A DNA stretch of 64,000 nt from Sipunculus nudus (Eukaryota; Annelida; Sipuncula; Golfingiida; Sipunculidae): assembly GCA_026874595.1 (NCBI GenBank), contig CM049316.1:73749176-73813175 (forward strand). Direction: 5' to 3'. Below are positions 1 to 9,256 of this stretch, piece after piece. The notes under the pieces were generated by a model, which did no database searches, was not told where the DNA came from, and saw nothing but the letters and a program-made list of their open reading frames with translations. The position numbers and the translations under genes were made by a program. The first letter of the stretch is position 1. Each line of letters starts with the position of its first letter.

Positions 1-1413
1 TTGACGAGTATGTTTTTTAAAAGCTTTTAAAAAAATTAGGTTTATGATACAAATTATTCATCATACCAGGCAATTTTACTTTCTGTGGCTATATAAAGAC
101 AACTGTATTTGGATTATAAATTATTGGTATCCATACTCAACTTAATTCAAGAATTTGCCATCAGTGAGATGTATCTGTATTATAATTTTGCATTCAGTAT
201 GCATCTGTGATAATTTTACATATATTCCTGATTTCCTTATTACAAAAAGTCAGCTGAAAAACATTTTGTATTGAGAAAATTTATTTCAAAGTTATTTCAA
301 GTAGGGACCACTTTTGTGTACAGATGGCAGCACTTGGTTTACCATTGGCAGATTGCCAGTGCCTTGAAGTTGGCCGTTGATGTCAGCTCTATAAATAGTT
401 TTGACACAGTGCCAGGATTGGAAGAAGTGCAGCCAGGTATAGGTCAAGAGTTCACTCAGTGCGGTAGCTGCGATCTATTTATAGCTTTGGCAGACTGCTC
501 ACTGCATCAGATATGGCACCAAAGTTCAGTCTGAATCTTATTTATAGCTTTCGCAGGCTGTCAACTGTGTCAGATTATGCATCAGGTCAATAGTTCACTC
601 AGTGCAGCTAGGTACAGGTCAAAAGTTCACTCAGTCTAGCCAGGTGAAGGTCAAGAGTTTACTCGGTGCAGTAGCTTGAGGCAGCAAATTGTCACAGTTC
701 ACTTGGGGGCAACTGCCTTACTCACCTAAGCCTGGTCAGCCCAGTGCATTAAACTCAAGGGAAGTTGCTATCTACATTGACGTTTGCACAGTGTATGCGC
801 CTGCTTATTTCTACAAAGGAATTTGATACATCAGCCTAAAATTCGGCATAATTATACATATCGGGTAGCTTTATTGTGTACAAGACTTGTGGCACCACCT
901 ACAATAATTTTTGTGTAGTGTATGTCCCTGCTTATTTCACAGGAGGGGTTTCACAAATCAGTCTGACATGGAGCATACAAGACTGGTGGTGCCAGTTACA
1001 ATCGTTTTTGTGTTGTGTGCACCCATGCCAGAATTTCAGCAGTGATGTTTGTGTAATTGTTTTTTGTTCAAAGTGTTTAGTACTTGCATTGTTCATATAC
1101 ATGTTACACATGTTATTGAAAAGTAATGATCCAGCATTGAAGCATTATACCTGGTGTTATCCCATTGCACAGGTTCGCATTTCAAAAGTACCTGTACCTA
1201 GGTACTGCTGCATGTCCCATAGCCCCAACCCTGGATTAATTATGGCTATAATGTTGTAACATATGTTGCCTGTCCAGATCAGGCTAAGCCATAGAAGAAA
1301 TGTTGTTTTGAGTGTACAAAACATCATGAGTAAATTAAATGTTATTTTACAAATTTGTATCACAATACTACACTGAAAGTCTTGAACACTTTCTCAACAT
1401 TTGATATGCCTGG
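1..1413. other. Non-coding DNA with old degenerate repeats
   Basis: No exon with convincing coding character is visible. About 430-690 holds roughly four degenerate copies of a motif resembling AGGTCAAGAGTTCACTCAGTGC, at about 434, 581, 610 and 641. About 781-1030 holds two diverged copies of the half-unit seen in the 280-bp array at 20.4-22.1 kb, sharing AATTCGGCATA, a GGCACCACCTACA-like stretch and a following TTTTTGTG. Open frames here are short and show no family resemblance. Confidence 0.6.
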
Positions 1414-2144
1414 TGTTACGGTCCCTTTTTACACCAAACAACTCAGGCCGAACCGTAACACATATGCTCAGACACGTTCTCTTCAAATGAATACGTAACC
1501 AAAATATGGGTGCAAAAACAGTACTATATTACTAGATTACAATATTTACATTCATACACAAATAATATAATAGTCAATACATAACGTAATTTATAACCAA
1601 GTCTCTGACGAAAACTGAGTCTCTAAATAACGAACTGTAACGAAATACTTAACTGAATCCGGTATATGAGAAACTGAAGTCCATCATCAACACATAATTC
1701 GGGCACACACAAAACTGAAGTCCTGTATTAATCCATGTGGCACCAAACAAACAAAGTCTCTCCTCTTCTTAAATAATAAAGTTCATGGCGTGGTTCATGG
1801 CATTCCGTGGGCTTGGGGACCAAGAGCCCACGGTCACGGTCCCCGGGGAAAACTGTAACGTGGCGTAGTAAAGTCAATAGTCCCGCCTCGTACTGCAGGC
1901 GAGTTCGTTTTATAGGTTTTCAACAATGGGTGAAAACCGCAGAAGTTTGTGGTTTTGCTTGAGAGAAACGATAGCGCCGGCAGAACTGCAAAACCAGTAC
2001 TGAATGGTCCAAGAATAGTTTTTATGTTTCTAAAAGCGCGTCAGTAGTCACTGATAGCGGGGTGGATCCATAAGCGTGGAAACGGGGGCGGCCACACCAC
2101 TTCGTGGCGCCATCTTCCGATGTCCGGGTGACGTCCATGCAACA
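1414..2144 (-). repeat. 3' LTR of the Gmr1-like element
   Basis: Direct repeat of 731 bp, nearly identical to 7391-8121, bounded by TG and CA. It is the 3' LTR because the element reads on the minus strand. The polypurine tract adjoins it at 2145-2155. Differences noticed from the other LTR: ATACG/ATGCG near the left end, TATATG/TATACG, GCTTG/GCATG, GTCACT/GTTACT, GGATCC/GGACCC and GAAACG/GAAATG. Confidence 0.95.
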
Positions 2145-2155
2145 CCCCCACCCTT
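2145..2155 (-). other. Polypurine tract of the LTR element
   Basis: Read on the minus strand this is AAGGGTGGGGG, immediately next to the LTR. Position and composition fit the plus-strand DNA primer of an LTR retrotransposon. Confidence 0.75.
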
Positions 2156-2375
2156 AAAAGAAAGAAGGTAAGGAGAGCAAAGCATTAGCACTGTATGACG
2201 AGTATATGAGTAGTTTGACATCTTAAGCATTAGTTTATGCTTCTTACAGCTAATTAATTATCATCACAAATAGTATAATCAGCAATATCTTAATACATGT
2301 AATATATGTAATACAACTCTTCCAAAGGACAGAACATATCCGAGGCTATAACAAGAGTCAATCATCAGATCAAAC

Positions 2376-5300
2376 TTAATGACGTCTTGATAACGTATCA
2401 GCGATTATGTTATCGGAGCCCTTGATGTGTTTGATAACTAGGTTAAACTCTGACAGGGCTAGACTCCATCTCATTAATCTCTGATTATTATTCTTCATTT
2501 TATGAAGAAATGTTATGGGATTATGATCTGTATAAACAGTTATATCATACGGCGTAGAGCCCAAATATACTTCAAAGTGCTGTAACGCCATCAATAGTGA
2601 CAGAGTTTCCTTTTCAATAGTAGAATAATTCTTTTGATGAGGTAAAAATTTCTTTGAATAGTAGCAAACCGGATGACTTATGTTAAAGTCATCGTCTTGG
2701 ATGAGCACAGCGCCTACACTGCAATCGCTGGCATCCGTCATGAGAGAAAACGGTTTATCAAAATTTGGAGCCTGTAACACAGGTGCACTTTGTAATATAG
2801 CTTTGGCTCTTTCAAAAGCATTTTGACAGTTTTTATTCCAATGGAATTTTCTGTCCTTTTTCAATAGGTCCGTTAACGGATTTACAACTTCTGCAAAGTT
2901 CTGACAAAATTTCCTGTAATACCCAGTCATTCCTAAGAATCGCATTAGTTCCTTGCGATTAGTAGGAACTGGAAATTCTACGATAGCAGATACTTTACTG
3001 GCAATTGGTTTTACACAACCTTGACCTACTTCGTGCCCTAAATATGTTACAGTTGCACGACAAAAATCACTCTTGGCAAGATTAACTGTCAATCCTGCTT
3101 TTTTCAGTCTCTCAAAGAGTTCTACCAAACTTTGTTTATGATCTTCCCATATGTGATTGTATACAACAACATCATCAATATAGCAAGTACAGTTATCTAA
3201 GCCAGATAATACACAATTCATAAGTCTCATGAAGCAGGCTGGCGCATTTTTCATTCCGAAGGGCATAACTTTGTACTGGAACAAACCGTTTGGCGTTACA
3301 AACGCAGATATTTGCTTAGCCCGTTCGGTAAGAGGTACCTGCCAATAACCTTTTAACAGATCTAACTTGCTAATATACGTAGCAGATCCAATCCTATCAA
3401 TGCAATCTTCCACTCTGGGCAAAGGGTAAGTATCTGTTATTGTTACAGTGTTAACTTTTCGATAGTCTGTACAAAATCTGTAGGTCATATCAGGCTTCTT
3501 TATCAACAAACATGGGGAACTCCAGGCACTACTGCTGTTTTCAATAATATCATTCTCTATCATATACTTTATTTCATTCTTTATGGCTTGTAACTTTTGG
3601 GGACCAGCTCTATATGGTGCCTGTTTAATAGGGGAAGCATCTCCTACGTCTACATCATGCTGTAGTACATTAGTTCTACTAGGGACATCAGGAAATAAAG
3701 AGTCATAATTTAGCAGGATTTCCTTCAACTCTGATAACTGATCGAAATCCAAATGTGACAATTTCTGATCTAAATTATTTAAAATATCAGAGTTGTTCAG
3801 TTTTACAGGATGTTCATTTTTCTTCATGAGAACATCCTCGGCATTCTTTTCAGTTTCTTTAATGAGTATCAAATTTGTTTGGGGAGGACTAGATTGACAT
3901 GTTTCTGCTGATCTGTCATGATATTCTTTCAACATATTTATATGACAAAGTTGTTGCGACTTTCTACGATCAGGAGTATCAATCACATAATTCAAATCTG
4001 ATTTCTTCTCAACAACTTTGTATGGTCCAGAGTATTTTGCTTGCAGGGGATGTCCTGGAATTGGGAATAATACCAGAACTTTATCACCAGGTTTAAATTC
4101 TCTTTTTGTCGTCTTTTTGTCATACCATACTTTCATTTTGTTTTGGGCTTTCTTTAAATGTTCTTGGGCGATTTCATTTGCCCTACTTAATTTCTCCTTG
4201 AATTCCTGAACATATTTTAACAAGCTACTTGGAGAACTGTTTTCCATCCAAGTGTCTTTTAACACCGCCAGGGGGCCTCTTACACAGTGCCCATACACTA
4301 ATTCAAAAGGGCTAAACCCTAAGCTTTCTTGCACTGCTTCTCGGGCTGCAAATATCAAAAAGGGTAAACCCTCATCCCACTGGTTCCCAGTGTCAAGACA
4401 ATAAGCTCTAATCATGTTTTTGAGAGTTTGATGAAATCGCTCTAGAGCACCTTGACTCTCAGGATGGTAGGCACTGGATTTGTAGTGTTTTATGCCTAGC
4501 TCTGCCATAACCTGGGCAAATATATTTGACATGAAATTTGAACCTTGATCCGTTTGTATTGTTCTTGGTAAGCCAAAAGTAGTAAAAAATTTAACCAGAG
4601 CTTCAACAATTTTCTTTGCAGATATAGTTCTAAGAGGAATTGCTTCTGGAAATCTAGTTGCAGTACACATGATTGTTAGAACATATTCATTGCCATGTTT
4701 AGTTTTTCTTAGCGGTCCTACACAGTCAAGTATTATTGATTCAAACGCATCATGTGTTGTTGGTATGGGCGAGAGTGGCGCAGGACTAATTTGGTGGGTT
4801 GGTTTTCCAATCATTTGACACACATGACAAGTTTTACAGTATTTCGCCACGTCTCGTTTTAACTTGGGCCAATAGAAGTGTTGGAGAATTTTGTGTTTGG
4901 TTTTCCTGACACCCAAATGTCCTGCCATAGGATGATCATGTGCAAGTTTTAAGATTTCTGGGCGATACTCGGGGGGAACTACAATTTGATAAAGAGTATT
5001 CCACGTTTCGTCCGCTGGTATGGTGGGAGGTCTATATTTTCTGACTAGTACATCATTCTGTAAGGTGAAACAAGTTGGAACTTTATCTTCTTCCTCTTTA
5101 GTCAAGGCATTTTCTCTAGGGGAGGCAATATCAGGATCTTTCTTTTGCATTTCTATCAAATCATCAGTTTTCATGCTAACTTCTACATTCTTTACACTCC
5201 TATCCTTCTTTAACTGTTCATGCCCATTTTGATCAGGCGATTTCACGCCGTTTGTACTCCTTTGGAGATTTCTATTCAGGGTCTGTTTGCCCTGTACTAC

Positions 5301-7232
5301 ATTTGTAGTCGAGTCCTTTGGACTTGGTGTGCCACTTGGGTCACACGCGGGCGATTTAATATTTACTCGCGTAACAGGCTTTAAGCCACTGACGTCATCG
5401 TTTGAATGCGCCATAAAGGTTTGCGAGAGGTCAAGTACAGAACTCTCTGGTTTCAGACTTGCCTTTTTACTCATCGCTCGAGTCACTACACAGCCTGGAA
5501 ATACGCCCGGAAACTCCTGCTGGAGCAGGTCTGTGTCCCTATCAGTGCTCGGCAATTTTGTCATTCTGGGATCAATTTTCACTCTGTCACCAGCTAAATC
5601 GTTGCCTAGGAGGAGCGAAATGCCCTCTGCTGGCAACTTTGAACAAACTCCTACAGTTACAAATTCAGAGACTAAATCAGATTCTAGTTTCACTCTGTGT
5701 AATGGAACTTCTAAAAATTCCGAATTAACGCCCTGGACTAGAACTGAACACCCCGCGTAACTCTCTTGAGAGAAGGGAAGAACAGATTTCAAAACGAGGC
5801 TTTGGGTTGCCCCGGTATCCCTTAAGATTTTAACACTGGCCTTTCTTGCATGATTACCCTCTAACTGAACAAAGCCATCTGACACAAAGAGCTGAAAGCT
5901 CTCGTGGACAGGGCTTTGTGTTTCACCTTTAGTCTCTAGTTTACTGGGCATTGTTACCGGTTTCATGCTCTGCGTAACAGTCAATGCATTAGGTTTAGGC
6001 TTACTTTGACCGTATCTTTTTCTGTAACACTCAGATTCTGTATGCCCCTTGAACTCACAGAATGTACAATATTTGGGTCCAGTCCTAGGTTGTCCCTCTT
6101 TATGTTGAGCAGGAGAGTCAGATTGACTTTTATACTGGGGTTTACCATGATTGGACTGTGGTTTACCTGAGCCGGAGTGACCCCGATAGTAGGGACTACC
6201 CTTTCTCCGACCCAGTTTTGGGCTTTTGCTACCTTCTCTTTTCTCACCATACCTCCTCCTGTGACTGGTATAACTGGGGCGGTGCGTCAAGGCAAATTCA
6301 TCTGCCAGGACACCAGCCTCGTTTACATTCCTTACTTTATGTTCATCCAAAAATATTTTAATGTCACTACGGATATGCCTTTTGAACTCTTCTATCAAAA
6401 TTAGTTGTTTGAGTTTTTCAAAGTCCTGATCAATTTTCATAGACTGACACCATCTATTAAATGCACTTTCTTTGTCTCTAGCATATTCAACATGAGATTG
6501 ATTTTCTCTTTTGGTGGCATTCCTAAATTTTAAGCGATACGCTTCGGGGACTAATTCATAGGCTCTCAGAATGACCTCTTTCACAGTGTCGTAATCCCTG
6601 CATTGTTCGTCTGTGAGCGCAGTGTAAACGTCCTGTGCGCGACCAACCAGAACGCTTTGTAACAACAGGGTCCACTGGCCTTTAGGCCAAGCCATTAAAG
6701 TGGCCACCCGTTCAAAATAACTGAAATAACGCTCCACTTCGTTTTCATTGAAGGGAGGTACTTTTGTCGAATTTCTGAATAGGAATTCAGACGGCTCATG
6801 TGCTTTACGATTTTGAGGATTTTGTAACTCTAACTCTTTCAACTTAATTTGCGTTTCTCTTTCGATTTCACATCTACGGATTTCTGCTTCAACCTGAGCT
6901 TCATATTTCAATTTATCTGTTTCAACTTGAGCTTCATATTTCAATTTAAGTTCATACTTTCTCAATTCTAGTTCTATCGGGTCAATAGCTGTTGCCCCAA
7001 GAGGTTCCTTAATAGGTTTTTCCTCCAAATCAGATTCCTCTTTACTTTCTACATCACCATATAATGATTTCTTAAGTACATTTCTTAAACCCTCTACAGT
7101 GCATACATCCATGATGTCAATGTTTAAATGTAGAGCAACAATTTCAAGTTCATTTTTCTTTAACGTATACAATAAGCTCCTATTTTCTCTTAATTGTGGT
7201 ATAATTTCATTTGGTTTAAATTCCGTACCCAT
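2376..7232 (-). CDS. Gag-Pol polyprotein, Gmr1-like order PR-IN-RT-RNH
   Basis: Intact 1618-residue polyprotein in one frame. A charged coiled coil lies at about 80-150 and contains a repeated KLKYEAQVE. A SCAN-like capsid region follows at about 230-320, then a zinc knuckle (CX2CX4HX4C, about 387-401), and a protease with DTG near 472. Integrase has its HHCC finger at about 765-810, the catalytic Asp of ILDCVGPL near 835, Asp in TDQGSN near 895 and Glu in GALERFH near 930, then a GPY/F module near 1070. Only after this come reverse transcriptase (YIDD near 1351-1354) and RNase H (TDAS near 1499, TDH further on). Canonical Ty3 elements have RT before IN, so the order is diagnostic of Gmr1-like elements. 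No frameshift separates gag and pol. All catalytic motifs looked for are present, so the protein could be functional. The ATG at 7232 is 138 bp inside the PBS-proximal leader. Confidence 0.95.
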   Translation of the reverse strand: MGTEFKPNEIIPQLRENRSLLYTLKKNELEIVALHLNIDIMDVCTVEGLRNVLKKSLYGDVESKEESDLEEKPIKEPLGATAIDPIELELRKYELKLKYEAQVETDKLKYEAQVEAEIRRCEIERETQIKLKELELQNPQNRKAHEPSEFLFRNSTKVPPFNENEVERYFSYFERVATLMAWPKGQWTLLLQSVLVGRAQDVYTALTDEQCRDYDTVKEVILRAYELVPEAYRLKFRNATKRENQSHVEYARDKESAFNRWCQSMKIDQDFEKLKQLILIEEFKRHIRSDIKIFLDEHKVRNVNEAGVLADEFALTHRPSYTSHRRRYGEKREGSKSPKLGRRKGSPYYRGHSGSGKPQSNHGKPQYKSQSDSPAQHKEGQPRTGPKYCTFCEFKGHTESECYRKRYGQSKPKPNALTVTQSMKPVTMPSKLETKGETQSPVHESFQLFVSDGFVQLEGNHARKASVKILRDTGATQSLVLKSVLPFSQESYAGCSVLVQGVNSEFLEVPLHRVKLESDLVSEFVTVGVCSKLPAEGISLLLGNDLAGDRVKIDPRMTKLPSTDRDTDLLQQEFPGVFPGCVVTRAMSKKASLKPESSVLDLSQTFMAHSNDDVSGLKPVTRVNIKSPACDPSGTPSPKDSTTNVVQGKQTLNRNLQRSTNGVKSPDQNGHEQLKKDRSVKNVEVSMKTDDLIEMQKKDPDIASPRENALTKEEEDKVPTCFTLQNDVLVRKYRPPTIPADETWNTLYQIVVPPEYRPEILKLAHDHPMAGHLGVRKTKHKILQHFYWPKLKRDVAKYCKTCHVCQMIGKPTHQISPAPLSPIPTTHDAFESIILDCVGPLRKTKHGNEYVLTIMCTATRFPEAIPLRTISAKKIVEALVKFFTTFGLPRTIQTDQGSNFMSNIFAQVMAELGIKHYKSSAYHPESQGALERFHQTLKNMIRAYCLDTGNQWDEGLPFLIFAAREAVQESLGFSPFELVYGHCVRGPLAVLKDTWMENSSPSSLLKYVQEFKEKLSRANEIAQEHLKKAQNKMKVWYDKKTTKREFKPGDKVLVLFPIPGHPLQAKYSGPYKVVEKKSDLNYVIDTPDRRKSQQLCHINMLKEYHDRSAETCQSSPPQTNLILIKETEKNAEDVLMKKNEHPVKLNNSDILNNLDQKLSHLDFDQLSELKEILLNYDSLFPDVPSRTNVLQHDVDVGDASPIKQAPYRAGPQKLQAIKNEIKYMIENDIIENSSSAWSSPCLLIKKPDMTYRFCTDYRKVNTVTITDTYPLPRVEDCIDRIGSATYISKLDLLKGYWQVPLTERAKQISAFVTPNGLFQYKVMPFGMKNAPACFMRLMNCVLSGLDNCTCYIDDVVVYNHIWEDHKQSLVELFERLKKAGLTVNLAKSDFCRATVTYLGHEVGQGCVKPIASKVSAIVEFPVPTNRKELMRFLGMTGYYRKFCQNFAEVVNPLTDLLKKDRKFHWNKNCQNAFERAKAILQSAPVLQAPNFDKPFSLMTDASDCSVGAVLIQDDDFNISHPVCYYSKKFLPHQKNYSTIEKETLSLLMALQHFEVYLGSTPYDITVYTDHNPITFLHKMKNNNQRLMRWSLALSEFNLVIKHIKGSDNIIADTLSRRH

Positions 7233-7369
7233 ATTTGCAAAGTATCAAGATAACGTGTCTGAGAAATATACGAGTTCAATTGTAGTTAAATACTAGTTCA
7301 ATAACTAAAAGTTATAGAGACCACTGTGAAATTTTACATCCAAATGTAGCCGTTATTACGAAATACAGG

Positions 7370-7387
7370 GTCTCGTCGCGGTCGCCA
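7370..7387 (-). other. Primer-binding site, probably tRNA-Arg
   Basis: Three bases inside the 5' LTR the minus strand reads TGGCGACCGCGACGAGAC. TGG pairs with the tRNA CCA end. The next bases predict a tRNA with acceptor stem GACCGCG and discriminator G, which fits tRNA-Arg of the kind known in animals. The tRNA identity is inferred from memory of tRNA-Arg acceptor stems. Confidence 0.65.
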
Positions 7388-7390
7388 TTA

Positions 7391-8121
7391 TGTTACGGTC
7401 CCTTTTTACACCAAACAACTCAGGCCGAACCGTAACACATATGCTCAGACACGTTCTCTTCAAATGAATGCGTAACCAAAATATGGGTGCAAAAACAGTA
7501 CTATATTACTAGATTACAATATTTACATTCATACACAAATAATATAATAGTCAATACATAACGTAATTTATAACCAAGTCTCTGACGAAAACTGAGTCTC
7601 TAAATAACGAACTGTAACGAAATACTTAACTGAATCCGGTATACGAGAAACTGAAGTCCATCATCAACACATAATTCGGGCACACACAAAACTGAAGTCC
7701 TGTATTAATCCATGTGGCACCAAACAAACAAAGTCTCTCCTCTTCTTAAATAATAAAGTTCATGGCGTGGTTCATGGCATTCCGTGGGCTTGGGGACCAA
7801 GAGCCCACGGTCACGGTCCCCGGGGAAAACTGTAACGTGGCGTAGTAAAGTCAATAGTCCCGCCTCGTACTGCAGGCGAGTTCGTTTTATAGGTTTTCAA
7901 CAATGGGTGAAAACCGCAGAAGTTTGTGGTTTTGCATGAGAGAAACGATAGCGCCGGCAGAACTGCAAAACCAGTACTGAATGGTCCAAGAATAGTTTTT
8001 ATGTTTCTAAAAGCGCGTCAGTAGTTACTGATAGCGGGGTGGACCCATAAGCGTGGAAATGGGGGCGGCCACACCACTTCGTGGCGCCATCTTCCGATGT
8101 CCGGGTGACGTCCATGCAACA
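7391..8121 (-). repeat. 5' LTR of the Gmr1-like element
   Basis: The second 731-bp LTR copy, which contains the element's own promoter in minus orientation. Transcription from it would run away from the BANP gene to its right. It ends CAACA and is followed by CTGG, matching the bases before the other LTR. Confidence 0.95.
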
Positions 8122-8269
8122 CTGGTCATAGAAAAGTGCGACACCTGTTAAAAAAAAAAAAAAATGGGTTGATATCTAGCTTGTTGTATCTTGATTTTGC
8201 TGCTTATTTTTATCTGCTTTTTACTTTCTTCATTAGATATATATATTCGAATCATCAGTATCCGTCTAT

Positions 8270-8313
<44 letters not shown>

Positions 8314-9109
8314 AGACTTTGATATATATATATATAAAGGTCCTGAAGCCACCTGCTGGCTTTGATTGGAGCTGACATAAACAACCCCAGTTGCATCACA
8401 TTTGTTGTTTGTTCACAGAAAAGGGATTCAAAATAGAACAGTAGTAGTAGGTTCAAATCTCAAATAACGAAATCATGCCGAATATATTGATATTATTATG
8501 TGCGTTCCTGTCAAGCACATCAAAGTTATGTTTATTTCATTGGCAACTAAAATTCTATGATTCTGATGATTTGTCACACCTGTGTTTAAATACAAAGTGC
8601 TAGACCAAATATCAGGTGCTACCATCTGTTGGAAGATATATAAACCAGGTATATATAGTCAAATGCATTAACTTGTTACAGGAGCAGTGTTAGAGGATCA
8701 GAGATACTGGTAACTAAAAGTAATGGAAATTTCACCAAGAAGATGTTTTCTCTGTTATTGATCTTAAATTATAAATCATGATAATATTGTTATACAAACT
8801 CATGATGCCTATAATTGTTAGAAAGCAGTACAGTATTTGCATATATACAACATGTTCAGGAAAGTTTTAACGCAACTTAATCCCTGTTTCACCACAGATT
8901 ACAAATGCAATTTGAAACAAATAAATTAAATTTTATATTTTAAAAATGTTAATTATTTCTAGTTGTATTTAATATTATATTCATTGAAATTATGTGCAAT
9001 AAATACTGCTTGCACTGCTGATCTATACTCTAGTAAGACTTTGATTTAAGTGTATTTCTTTTTGATGTGATATGAAGGTTGATCTAGTAAAATTTGTTAT
9101 TATATACAG
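8122..9109. other. Intergenic or 5' intron of BANP, with (TA)n
   Basis: No coding exon seen. It holds a (TA)n run at about 8272-8310 and a shorter one at 8322-8335. A pyrimidine-poor TATATACAG acceptor at the right edge (9101-9109) leads into the BANP start exon, so at least the right-hand part is probably intron of a gene whose 5' untranslated exon lies further left. Confidence 0.5.
8272..8310. repeat. (TA)n microsatellite
   Basis: About 19 uninterrupted TA dinucleotides, followed by a shorter TA run at 8322-8335. Confidence 0.9.
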
Positions 9110-9256
9110 GCATGGCCACCCAGGGCATGACATCACCTGGGCCGGAGGAAGCTGACGAGTCACTGATGGATCAAGTGCTGGTGGTCCACCAGGTTGTCCA
9201 GCCAGGTATCAACCAGCAGCTCACAGAGGTCGCCACCGTGTCAGGGCCTGTCAAAG
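9110..9256 (+). CDS. BANP: BANP exon 1 (coding start)
   Basis: The acceptor TATATACAG ends at 9109 and the ATG is at 9112, so only two bases of leader lie in this exon and a 5' untranslated exon must exist upstream. The 48-residue N-terminus is acidic (GPEEADESLMDQVLVVHQ), like vertebrate BANP. The donor is AAAG|GTTCAT, a weak but phase-correct site (phase 1). Reading through it meets a stop within three codons, which supports splicing here. Confidence 0.8.

Larger units (their letters stand above)
1414..8121 (-). mobile_element. Complete Gmr1-like Ty3/gypsy LTR retrotransposon
   Basis: A 6.7-kb element with two 731-bp direct LTRs, each starting TGTTACGG and ending CAACA on the + strand. It is flanked on both sides by CTGG, possibly CTGGT, a likely 4-5 bp target duplication. 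The coding strand is minus, so the 5' LTR is at 7391-8121. A primer-binding site abuts it at about 7370-7387 and a polypurine tract (AAGGGTGGGGG on the minus strand) sits at 2145-2155. The single internal ORF (2376-7232) is uninterrupted. By eye the LTRs differ at about six sites, roughly 0.8%, which suggests recent insertion. Integrase upstream of reverse transcriptase places it with the Gmr1-like elements, known from cod and many invertebrates. It lies upstream of the first BANP coding exon. Confidence 0.95.

Noticed and set aside
876-1259. A 127-codon open frame
   Set aside because: It overlaps old copies of the 280-bp repeat family, has no recognisable domain and its Cys-rich look comes from repeat sequence.
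8136-8456. Frames rich in YIYIYI on both strands
   Set aside because: Product of the (TA)n microsatellite; the same applies at 54480-54867.
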